Shown in pieces: positions 1 through 5,473 of a DNA stretch of 8,691 nucleotides (position 1 is its first letter; each line of letters starts with the position of its first letter). This DNA is from Clostridia bacterium. GTDB lineage: Bacteria > Bacillota > Clostridia > UBA1381. Position numbers and translations under genes: made by a program. The notes beneath the pieces are model-generated. The model searched no databases. It was given only the letters and a program-made list of their open reading frames with translations, and was not told the origin of the DNA. Location: positions 1-8,691 of the forward strand of contig CAAGKL010000238.1 of NCBI GenBank assembly GCA_900770405.1. Reading direction: 5' to 3'.

Positions 1-31
1 ACTGGAGTTCAGACGTGTGCTCTTCCGATCT
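1..31. other. Illumina TruSeq read-2 adapter (artefact)
   Basis: The first 31 bases match, base for base from recall, the 3' 31 bases of the Illumina TruSeq read-2 adapter, ending in the characteristic GCTCTTCCGATCT. This is library-preparation sequence left at a contig end, not genomic DNA. The reading frame happens to continue through it from a GTG at 17, which would add five false residues (MLFRS) to the gene that follows. Biological sequence starts at 32. Confidence 0.97.
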
Positions 32-208
32 GGCGGTGCGGCGGGGAAGCTGCGGCGCGATTTGCTGGCAGTGAACGGAAATATTGCCACGCACAAAAAT
101 ACGGACGAAATAATAGCCTTTGCAAGGCGACGAGGCGTTGATATTGTGAGCCTTAACGGCGGCGATATAACAGATGTCGGCTCGATACTTGCGATTGCGG
201 AGAAATAA
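32..208 (+). CDS. C-terminal fragment, possible GME-fold DUF6873 protein
   Basis: Only the last 58 residues are present; the 5' end is cut by the adapter junction at 32, which falls on a codon boundary. The fragment reads as an alpha/beta tail: a strand with N-G-N-I, an H-K-N-T-D-E segment, a helix (EIIAFARRRG), a strand (VDIVSL), then G-G-D-I-T-D-V-G-S-I-L. A C-terminal pattern of 'H-x-D/N...I..F....G...V.SL..G.L.DVGS/GIL' is what I recall for the clostridial DUF6873 family, predicted to have the guanidino-modifying-enzyme fold of arginine deiminases. The assignment rests on recalled family pattern from a short tail and is tentative. A GU-rich terminator follows directly, so this gene ends its transcription unit. 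Confidence 0.55.
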   Translation, partial: GGAAGKLRRDLLAVNGNIATHKNTDEIIAFARRRGVDIVSLNGGDITDVGSILAIAEK

Positions 209-213
209 ACACG

Positions 214-250
214 GGAGCATTTTCTGATTTTGTCGGGAGGTGCTTTTTTT
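214..250 (+). terminator. Probable intrinsic terminator, GU-rich stem
   Basis: AGCA at 216-219 pairs with TGCT at 241-244, and the stem continues inward through mixed Watson-Crick and G-U pairs (220-225 with 235-240). A run of seven or more T follows at 244-250. The stem is weak on DNA rules because many pairs are G-U. Its place just after the stop codon at 208 and the T-run support a terminator for the upstream gene fragment. Confidence 0.55.
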
Positions 251-292
251 GTTAAAAAATGCATTATTGTGGGAAAGTTATGGTTATTTTTC

Positions 293-321
293 TTGCATTT
301 TGCATAAAAGTATGATAAAAT
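293..321 (+). promoter_or_regulatory. Sigma-A-type promoter of the NSS transporter
   Basis: A -35 TTGCAT (293-298), a 17-bp spacer and a -10 TAAAAT (316-321) preceded by the extended -10 element TG at 313-314. The nine bases TGATAAAAT recur exactly in the promoter of the gene at 7860. A short dyad, TGCA-TTT-TGCA (294-304), overlaps the -35 and could be an operator, but it is too short to claim. The ribosome binding site AAGGGGAG at 345-352 lies 8 bases before the ATG at 361. Confidence 0.7.
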
Positions 322-360
322 AATATTTATTGATAATTTAATATAAGGGGAGTTTTTGTT

Positions 361-1701
361 ATGGAACGCGAAAAACTTGGTTCAAGGCTGGGATTTATCC
401 TGCTGTCGGCGGGCTGCGCAATCGGCTGCGGAAATGTGTGGAAATTTCCGTGGATGTGCGGGCAGTACGGAGGCGGAATATTCGTGCTGATTTATCTTTT
501 GTGCCTGATTATTCTGGGTATTCCGGTAATGACGATGGAATTTTCACTCGGGCGTGCCGCGCAGGCTAGTCCTGTTAAAATGTACTATAAGCTGGAGAAG
601 CCGGGCACAAAGTGGCATTTTCACGGCTATGCGGCGCTGGTGGGAAATGTGTGCCTTATGGCGTTTTACACGGTTGTGTGCGGCTGGATGATCTATTATT
701 TTGTGAAATTTCTGACCGGCGCAAATGCCGAAATCGGCTTTGTGTCAATGATTACAAAGCCGTCAATTAACGTCACGTACCTCGCGGTCGCGGTGATTTT
801 GGGCTTCGGAATACTTTGCTTTAACCTGCAGGGCGGGCTTGAGCGCGTGACAAAGTATATGATGATTATACTTTTCGTTCTGATGATAGTGCTCGCCGTG
901 CACAGCGCGATGCTTGGCGGGGCGAAGGAGGGGCTCAAGTTCTACCTCGTGCCCGACATTTCAAAGATTAACGGAAATGTTATCGTAAGCGCGATGAACC
1001 AGGCATTTTTCACGCTCAGTCTCGGTATAGGCTCAATGGCGATTTTCGGCAGCTATATCGATAAAACTCATTCGCTGCTCGGCGAGTCGCTCAATATTGT
1101 GTGCCTTGATACCTTTGTTGCGGTTGTGTCGGGGCTGATTATTTTCCCCGCGTGCTTCACGTTTGATGTTGAGGTGAATGCCGGCCCGAGTCTGCTGTTT
1201 GACACGATGGCGTCGGTATTCAATAATATGGCGGGTGGACGCTGGTGGGGCGCACTGTTCTTCCTGTTTATGGTGTTTGCCTCGCTTTCGACGGTGCTTG
1301 CGGTGTGCGAGAATATTCTCGCCTGCGTGCGTGAGCTGACCGGCTGGACAAGACCTAAGGCTTGCCTGATTTGCGGTGTGGGAATTTTCCTTCTGTCGAT
1401 AACGACGGCGCTCGGTTACAGTACTTTCTCCAATTTTGTGCCCTTCGCGGAGGGCAGCGCGTGGCTCGACTTCTGGGATTTCATCGTAAGCACAAACCTC
1501 CTGCCGCTCGGCTCGCTGGTTGTGGCACTATTCTGTTGCAATAAGCGCTATGGCTGGGGCTGGGACGCTTTCAAGGCAGAGGCTAACGAGGGCAAGGGGC
1601 TCAAAGTCAAGGACTGGATGAGACCGCTTTTCACGTATGTGATACCGGCAGTAATTATTCTTCTGTATATCTACGGTCTTGCGACCTTCAACTGGCGCTA
1701 A
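361..1701 (+). CDS. Neurotransmitter:sodium symporter (NSS/SNF) family amino-acid transporter
   Basis: A 446-residue polytopic membrane protein of the LeuT/Tyt1/MhsT family, expected to import an amino acid coupled to sodium. The TM1 signature is intact: G18-C-A-I-G-C-G-N25-V-W-K-F-P30, followed by the G-G-G-I-F motif. N25 corresponds to the Na1 ligand N27 of LeuT. TM6 carries F-F-T218-L-S-L-G (LeuT F253/T254). TM8 carries A307-S-L-S310-T311, matching the Na2 ligands A351/T354/S355. In TM7, D250 sits where LeuT has N286; an acidic residue here is known from chloride-independent bacterial members such as MhsT. The length suggests 11 rather than 12 TM segments, usual for bacterial members. Position 19 is Cys where LeuT has Asn21. 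The substrate cannot be read from sequence; an aromatic or other neutral amino acid is a guess. It is monocistronic, with its own promoter and terminator. Confidence 0.95.
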   Translation: MEREKLGSRLGFILLSAGCAIGCGNVWKFPWMCGQYGGGIFVLIYLLCLIILGIPVMTMEFSLGRAAQASPVKMYYKLEKPGTKWHFHGYAALVGNVCLMAFYTVVCGWMIYYFVKFLTGANAEIGFVSMITKPSINVTYLAVAVILGFGILCFNLQGGLERVTKYMMIILFVLMIVLAVHSAMLGGAKEGLKFYLVPDISKINGNVIVSAMNQAFFTLSLGIGSMAIFGSYIDKTHSLLGESLNIVCLDTFVAVVSGLIIFPACFTFDVEVNAGPSLLFDTMASVFNNMAGGRWWGALFFLFMVFASLSTVLAVCENILACVRELTGWTRPKACLICGVGIFLLSITTALGYSTFSNFVPFAEGSAWLDFWDFIVSTNLLPLGSLVVALFCCNKRYGWGWDAFKAEANEGKGLKVKDWMRPLFTYVIPAVIILLYIYGLATFNWR

Positions 1702-1715
1702 GGCAGGAAAATAAA

Positions 1716-1761
1716 AAGGCAGGAAATGTGAATTATCACAAAATTCCTGCCTTATTTTTTT
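1716..1761 (+). terminator. Strong intrinsic terminator, probably bidirectional
   Basis: A perfect 10-bp stem pairs AAGGCAGGAA (1716-1725) with TTCCTGCCTT (1744-1753). It is extended after a small bulge by TGTGA/TCACA (1727-1731 with 1736-1740) and a 4-base loop, and is followed by seven T (1755-1761). On the minus strand the stem is followed by five T (1713-1717 read in reverse), so it may also stop transcripts from the opposing operon. A second copy of the left arm, AAGGCAGGAAA at 1700-1710, overlaps the transporter stop codon. Confidence 0.93.
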
Positions 1762-1772
1762 GCAAATATCCC

Positions 1773-1805
1773 GCATAAAGATTTCAACCGCGCGACAGTT
1801 TATGC
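1773..1805. repeat. 7-bp inverted repeat in convergent intergenic region
   Basis: GCATAAA (1773-1779) is the exact reverse complement of TTTATGC (1799-1805), separated by 19 bases that include GCGCG. It lies between the two convergent terminators, in a stretch with no gene (1762-1880). No function is evident. Confidence 0.4.
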
Positions 1806-1824
1806 AAAAACGCACTTGTGCGTT
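1805..1824 (-). terminator. Possible backup terminator for the SLH operon
   Basis: Read on the minus strand, AACGCAC and GTGCGTT (1809-1824) form a 6-bp stem with a 4-base loop and are followed by a five-T tract (1806-1810, of which two bases are in the stem). It lies about 55 bases beyond the main minus-strand terminator and could catch readthrough. The short stem and short T-run keep this uncertain. Confidence 0.4.
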
Positions 1825-1880
1825 GCCGGTAGTATCAGGGCTATGAGCGAAAATGAAATACCACCCGCTATTTATTATGC

Positions 1881-1912
1881 AAAAAAGAGCAGCTCCCGCG
1901 CGGAGCTGCTCT
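1881..1912 (-). terminator. Intrinsic terminator of the SLH surface-protein operon
   Basis: On the minus strand a perfect 11-bp stem (1902-1912 with 1886-1896; arm AGAGCAGCTCC) with a 5-base loop is followed by six T (1881-1886). It begins 10 bases after the stop codon of the minus-strand gene ending at 1922. This is a textbook rho-independent terminator. Confidence 0.95.
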
Positions 1913-1921
1913 GAATTCAGC

Positions 1922-3127
1922 TTAGTGAATTGCTCTGTTAAGGAATGTAACAATCTGACCTCTGCTGCAAATAGCGTCGGGGGAGAAGGTTGTGTCGGAC
2001 GTGCCGCTTGTAACGCCCTCATCAAGCGCCCACGCAACAGCCTCTGCATACTCGGCATCCTCTGCTACGTCATCAAACTCGCCGAAGTATACATCTTCGG
2101 GCTCGCCTGCGCTCTGCCAGATATACATTACGGTCGATGCGCGTGTGCAGGGGGTGTCCGCAGCAAATGTCGAGCCCGGAACCATACCGAAGCCGCTTGC
2201 CCATACTGCCGCGTCGTAGTAATAATCGCTCTCCTTGACATCGCTAAACGGGTTTGCTGCTGTTGCCTTGGGCGAGCCGTTTGCGCGCCACAGGAAGGTC
2301 AGAATCTGCGCACGTGTGCAAGTAGCGTCGGGGGAGAAGGTAGTTGCCGTTGTGCCGGCTGTGATATTCTTTCCTACCGCCCAATCTACAGCCGATGCGT
2401 AGTATGCGTCCGGATTAACGTCATCGAACTTAACGCCGGTCTCTGCGGGTGCAGGTGTGGGTGTGGGACTTTCCTCAACCTGCTTTGAAAGCTCGCGGAT
2501 TACGTTGCTGACCTTTACGGTCATGGTCTCGTCGTTCAGCGTGAGCTTTAATGTAAGCTTTACTGAGCCCTTCTTGGTACCGACAGCCTCAACCTTTGTG
2601 AAATCGCCGTTGCTTTCAACGGTAGAGCCGTTTTTGATAGCAGCGCGAGCTCTCTCAACGAGCGCCTCCTCTGTTATGTCGTTGTTAAAGGCTGTGTTCT
2701 TGAAAGCTCCGCTTGCAAGCTTTGCGTCCTCGGCGAGCTTTTCAACATCTGCATTGTCAGCCGCTGCCTGACCGGTCAGCATCGGAATCTTTAAATCATA
2801 CATTTCGTGCGTCTTGTAAACGCCGCATGTGAGCTCGATGTTAGCAAAAATCGTACCGTCCTTTTCGCTTGTTGCATTCCAGATGCGGTAGTCGGTTTCC
2901 TTCGAGAAAGCAAGCGTTACATTGCTGCCTTCGGGGAGCAGCTTTGCTATGGATCTCAAAAACTCATCGCTTGTCATATCGTTGTAAATCAGGATATTCC
3001 CCTCGGCATTTTTGAAAGCCTTTTTCGCTGCGTCCAACTCGGTGGTTTCATCTGCGAATACCACACAGGGAAGCGCTGCCGCCAGCATACATACCATAAG
3101 TAATAAACTTAATACCTTTTTAACCAT
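1922..3127 (-). CDS. Secreted surface protein: two ~80-aa modules plus three SLH domains
   Basis: 401 residues, second gene of a two-gene operon. Residues 1-25 are a signal peptide (M-V-K-K start, hydrophobic core, V-F-A cleavage site). Residues about 31-115 and 127-213 are two copies of an ~80-residue module, also found three times in the upstream gene: an initial helix, an 'N-D-x-T-x-x-x-L' helix ending near G-S-x-V, then beta strands with G-x-(I/V)-x-x-x-L-x-L. A Pro/Thr-rich linker (P-T-P-T-P-A-P-A, 221-228) leads to three SLH domains at about 234-282, 293-340 and 350-400. SLH domains are known to bind secondary cell-wall polymers, so the protein should sit on the cell wall. Each SLH keeps the key Arg (R272, R329, R389), each preceded by Cys-Thr/Ser. 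The start at 3127 has AAAGGAGA 10 bases upstream, inside the end of the preceding gene. No enzymatic domain is visible; function beyond wall attachment is unknown. Confidence 0.9.
   Translation of the reverse strand: MVKKVLSLLLMVCMLAAALPCVVFADETTELDAAKKAFKNAEGNILIYNDMTSDEFLRSIAKLLPEGSNVTLAFSKETDYRIWNATSEKDGTIFANIELTCGVYKTHEMYDLKIPMLTGQAAADNADVEKLAEDAKLASGAFKNTAFNNDITEEALVERARAAIKNGSTVESNGDFTKVEAVGTKKGSVKLTLKLTLNDETMTVKVSNVIRELSKQVEESPTPTPAPAETGVKFDDVNPDAYYASAVDWAVGKNITAGTTATTFSPDATCTRAQILTFLWRANGSPKATAANPFSDVKESDYYYDAAVWASGFGMVPGSTFAADTPCTRASTVMYIWQSAGEPEDVYFGEFDDVAEDAEYAEAVAWALDEGVTSGTSDTTFSPDAICSRGQIVTFLNRAIH
1928..2428 (-). repeat. SLH-coding block, near-duplicate of 3161-3664
   Basis: This segment encodes the three SLH domains and is highly similar in DNA to 3161-3664 in the neighbouring gene. 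It includes a 35-bp exact match (2245-2279 with 3478-3512) and a 26-bp exact match (2286-2311 with 3519-3544). The similarity far exceeds that of the N-terminal halves. Confidence 0.9.
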
Positions 3128-3133
3128 TTTTCA

Positions 3134-5344
3134 TCAATCTCCTTTTATATTTTTATTGAACATAGCCCTGTTCAAAAAGGTAACAATCTGACCCCTGCTG
3201 CAAATCATATCAGGGGAGAACGTAGTGTCGGACGTGCCGCTTGTGACGCCATCATCAAGCGCCCACGCAACTGCCTTCGCATAATCGGAGGCGGCGCTCA
3301 CGTCGGTGAAGCTGCCCGAATAGCTTGCCTCGGGCGAGTCGAAATATTTCCACATATATGTAACCGTCGATGCGCGTGTGCAGGGTGTGTCGGCATCAAA
3401 GCTCGAGCCGGAGACCATGCCCTTTTCGCTCGCCCAAACGGCGGAGTTATAATAGTAGTCACTTTCGCTGACATCATTAAACGGGTTTGCTGCTGTTGCC
3501 TTGGGCGAGCCGACGGCACGCCACAGGAAGGTCAGAATCTGCGCGCGAGTGCAGGTTGCGTCGGGGGAGAAGGTGGTTGCCGTTGTACCGGCGGTTATCT
3601 TCCTCTCAACAGCCCATTTAACGGCGTTTGCATAGTATGCGCCGTCGCTGACGTCCGTGAATATGGGTGCGGCAGCCGTGCTGCTGTCCTGCTTGGTGTC
3701 GGGAGTGCTGACCTGTGCGTTATTATCGGCAGCATCACCGACGGTGAATACGGCATAGCCGTTCTTGCAGATTTTTGCAGTGTAGGTGTTGCCGGATTTT
3801 GTCATTGAATTGACGTCCAGCGGCATATATGACACCAGACCGTCCGCGGTGGTGCAGACTAGGTATTCCTTCTGCATTGCGTCCTCGTCCTCAAAATGCA
3901 TTGTCCCGGCGCTGGTTGTTACCGACGTGATTGAGTGCCAGTCGAAAAACATCTGTACGCCGCGGCATTCTTTGCCGTCATCGGTGTATCCGCACGCCAT
4001 ATAGTTAAAGTCGGGGGTCATTATGTTTTTGTAGTGACCCGGGCTGTCCACCCACATTCTGACGCACTCTTTTCCGGTAAGTTCCGGTCTGCAGGACATG
4101 CATATATTCTCTCCGAGCTTGCCGGTGTGCCCGACCGTGTCGGGAATTGCGGTAAAGCAACTCTCGCCGTTGGGGCGGGTGTGCGAATAAAGTTCAAACA
4201 GCTCTGCCTCGCGGACATCGGCGACGCGCTGTATGTCGTCGGTTGTCGTGTAGAGGTAAAGGTCGCCTTTTGCACGCTCAACGTTAGTATAGAGCAAAAT
4301 ATCCCATTCTTCCTTATTTATAGAAATCTTGTCGGTCGGAATTTTCCGCTCGAGCATAATAATTCTGAAGCTGTGACGAACGGTGCGCTCCTCATCGCCG
4401 AGGGAGAAGTGCATATAGGCGATAATCTCGCCGTCCTCCTCGAAGGTAGCCTTTTTCATATTAAAGCTCTCCCAGCTGATCTTGGAGCCGTTCTTCACTG
4501 CCGCGCGTGCGATCTCGAGTATCTCTTCCTTTGTGGTTCTGTTGGTGTATATAACAACATCAAGCGCCTCGCTTACGGCGTGCATATCCTCTTTGATGTG
4601 CTCCGAGTCGGTAGTGACAACGAGTTCGATTGTCTTTCCGACTGGGCATCTTTTCTCGGAGTCGCCGCAGGTAAGCGTGAGCGTTGCGGAAACCGTGCCG
4701 GTCACGGTGGTGGACGCCTTTGTCAGCGAAAAATCCGCGGGATTGAGCGTCACCTTGACGCGGCTTGCGTCGGGCAGAGCCGCCCTTGCCATATTCAGTA
4801 TGTCGTTTTTCGTTGTGTCGTTGGAAACCTCAAAATTCCAGATTGCGTCGCTGATAGCCTTTGATGCGGCATCAAGCTCGGCTTTTGCATCGGAGGCGGA
4901 AATTCCCCCGTCGGTGTCACCGGCATAATCCTCACTTCCGTCGGTGTCGGCGGCGTTGCCTGTTGCGGGGATTGTCTTTGATACCTCAAAGCCCTCTTCG
5001 GCATCGTCCTGGTAGAAAATCAGGGTAGCGGTGATGCCTCCGTCGGAGGTAGCTGTCGGCGCTTTAACCCTGAAACTGTCGACGATGAAGCCCATACCGA
5101 CATACTTGTCCGCAGAGTATTCGCACGCACCGAAAATCAGGTTTTCCAGATCGTCCTGCGTGAAATCAAGCCGAGCCTCCTCCTTGTCCCAGAGCTTTTT
5201 GAAAAGCTCGATGTTTTTCTCGACTGCTGTCTGCGCATCGTCAATGATAGTCATAGCGTAGGCGGGACCGGGCATCGGCGTAACAGTGAAAAGTGTGCCT
5301 GCCGCGAGAGCCGCGCTGATAATACGCTTACCGAATTTATTCAT
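3134..5344 (-). CDS. Secreted CAP-domain protein with three ~80-aa modules and three SLH domains
   Basis: 736 residues from the chosen ATG at 5344; an upstream in-frame ATG at 5368 overlaps the promoter region and lacks a ribosome site. Residues 1-30 are a signal peptide ending A-Y-A. Three divergent ~80-residue modules follow at about 41-126, 157-245 and 255-332, separated by an acidic Asp/Gly-rich stretch (132-150). Residues about 343-470 are a CAP (SCP/PR-1/Ag5) domain with the family tetrad apparent: E379/E381, H388 (S-H-T-R-P-N-G), E412 (G-E-N-I) and H437 (S-P-G-H-Y-K-N-I). A small beta-rich stretch (480-537) and a linker precede SLH domains at about 561-608, 621-668 and 678-729, with Arg at 600, 657 and 717. 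It should be wall-anchored and display the CAP domain outside. Bacterial CAP domains have no single established activity; roles in spore coat, adhesion and lipid binding are known for relatives. It is the first gene of the operon, 6 bases from the next. Its last residues (N-K-N-I-K-G-D) run past the SLH end seen in the paralogue. Confidence 0.92.
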   Translation of the reverse strand: MNKFGKRIISAALAAGTLFTVTPMPGPAYAMTIIDDAQTAVEKNIELFKKLWDKEEARLDFTQDDLENLIFGACEYSADKYVGMGFIVDSFRVKAPTATSDGGITATLIFYQDDAEEGFEVSKTIPATGNAADTDGSEDYAGDTDGGISASDAKAELDAASKAISDAIWNFEVSNDTTKNDILNMARAALPDASRVKVTLNPADFSLTKASTTVTGTVSATLTLTCGDSEKRCPVGKTIELVVTTDSEHIKEDMHAVSEALDVVIYTNRTTKEEILEIARAAVKNGSKISWESFNMKKATFEEDGEIIAYMHFSLGDEERTVRHSFRIIMLERKIPTDKISINKEEWDILLYTNVERAKGDLYLYTTTDDIQRVADVREAELFELYSHTRPNGESCFTAIPDTVGHTGKLGENICMSCRPELTGKECVRMWVDSPGHYKNIMTPDFNYMACGYTDDGKECRGVQMFFDWHSITSVTTSAGTMHFEDEDAMQKEYLVCTTADGLVSYMPLDVNSMTKSGNTYTAKICKNGYAVFTVGDAADNNAQVSTPDTKQDSSTAAAPIFTDVSDGAYYANAVKWAVERKITAGTTATTFSPDATCTRAQILTFLWRAVGSPKATAANPFNDVSESDYYYNSAVWASEKGMVSGSSFDADTPCTRASTVTYMWKYFDSPEASYSGSFTDVSAASDYAKAVAWALDDGVTSGTSDTTFSPDMICSRGQIVTFLNRAMFNKNIKGD
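3138..3145 (-). promoter_or_regulatory. Ribosome binding site inside the preceding gene
   Basis: AAAGGAGA on the minus strand lies 10 bases before the ATG at 3127 and overlaps the last codons (K-G-D) of the upstream gene. A closer ATG at 3134 overlaps the upstream stop as TGATGA, but it is only 3 bases from the site and opens a four-codon dead end, so 3127 is the start. The arrangement suggests translational coupling. Confidence 0.8.
3161..3664 (-). repeat. SLH-coding block, near-duplicate of 1928-2428
   Basis: This is the partner copy of the SLH-coding DNA shared with the downstream gene. The encoded stretches T-A-G-T-T-A-T-T-F-S-P-D-A-T and S-P-K-A-T-A-A-N-P-F are identical in both proteins. 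The linkers between domains and the start of each SLH differ more. Confidence 0.9.
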
Positions 5345-5352
5345 TTCGGCAT

Positions 5353-5361
5353 CTCTCCTTT
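5353..5361 (-). promoter_or_regulatory. Ribosome binding site that decides the CAP-SLH start
   Basis: AAAGGAGAG on the minus strand ends 8 bases before the ATG at 5344. It lies downstream of the alternative ATG at 5368, so initiation at 5344 is favoured. The protein then begins M-N-K-F-G-K-R, a clean signal-peptide start. Confidence 0.85.
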
Positions 5362-5370
5362 CAAACATAA

Positions 5371-5399
5371 ATTATATACCCAATTAAATCGGAGGGCAA
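5371..5399 (-). promoter_or_regulatory. Sigma-A-type promoter of the SLH operon
   Basis: On the minus strand: -35 TTGCCC (5399-5394), a 17-bp spacer and a perfect -10 TATAAT (5376-5371). Transcription would start near 5364, giving a leader of about 20 bases with the ribosome site at 5361-5353. The proximal 20-bp tandem repeat begins directly upstream of the -35, a position suited to an activator. Confidence 0.75.
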
Positions 5400-5400
5400 C

Positions 5401-5440
5401 AAAATCGACATAACTTGCAAAAAAATGTCATAACTTGCAT
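5401..5440. repeat. Two tandem 20-bp units, candidate operator
   Basis: Positions 5401-5420 and 5421-5440 agree at 16 of 20 bases. Both contain the core CATAACTTGCA (5409-5419 and 5429-5439), with a start-to-start distance of exactly 20 bp, about two turns of the helix. They lie between two divergent promoters: just upstream of the SLH-operon -35 and about 35 bp upstream of the kinase -35. Direct repeats with this period are typical of response-regulator binding sites. Which protein binds is not visible; the adjacent LuxR-type regulator is the obvious candidate. Confidence 0.7.
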
Positions 5441-5441
5441 C

Positions 5442-5458
5442 AAAAACGCGGATGCGTT
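5442..5458. repeat. Small hairpin AACGC/GCGTT in the divergent region
   Basis: AACGC (5445-5449) pairs with GCGTT (5454-5458) around a 4-base loop. Read on the minus strand it is followed by a short T-run (5446-5442), like a miniature terminator, and resembles the hairpin at 1809-1824. An overlapping GCATC/GATGC pair (5437-5441 with 5451-5455) offers an alternative dyad. It could insulate the SLH promoter from antisense transcription or be part of an operator; neither is established. Confidence 0.35.
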
Positions 5459-5473
5459 GATAAATTATACATC

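Noticed and set aside
276..283. An inverted partial copy (AAGTTATG) of the operator core upstream of the NSS gene.
   Set aside because: Only 8 bases match, it is single and not paired at 20 bp; chance is likely.
1853..2488. A 211-codon + strand frame over the end of the smaller SLH gene.
   Set aside because: It begins within the terminator region, is Cys-rich without any domain pattern, and runs antisense to clear SLH repeats.
3935..4864. A 309-codon open frame on the + strand, antisense to the CAP-SLH gene.
   Set aside because: It is the mirror of a well-supported coding frame with signal peptide, CAP and SLH domains; it has no recognisable domain, ribosome site or promoter.
5345..5368. 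A longer start for the CAP-SLH protein at the ATG at 5368.
   Set aside because: That ATG lies between the -10 and the likely transcription start, has no ribosome site and would spoil the signal peptide with an acidic/basic extension.
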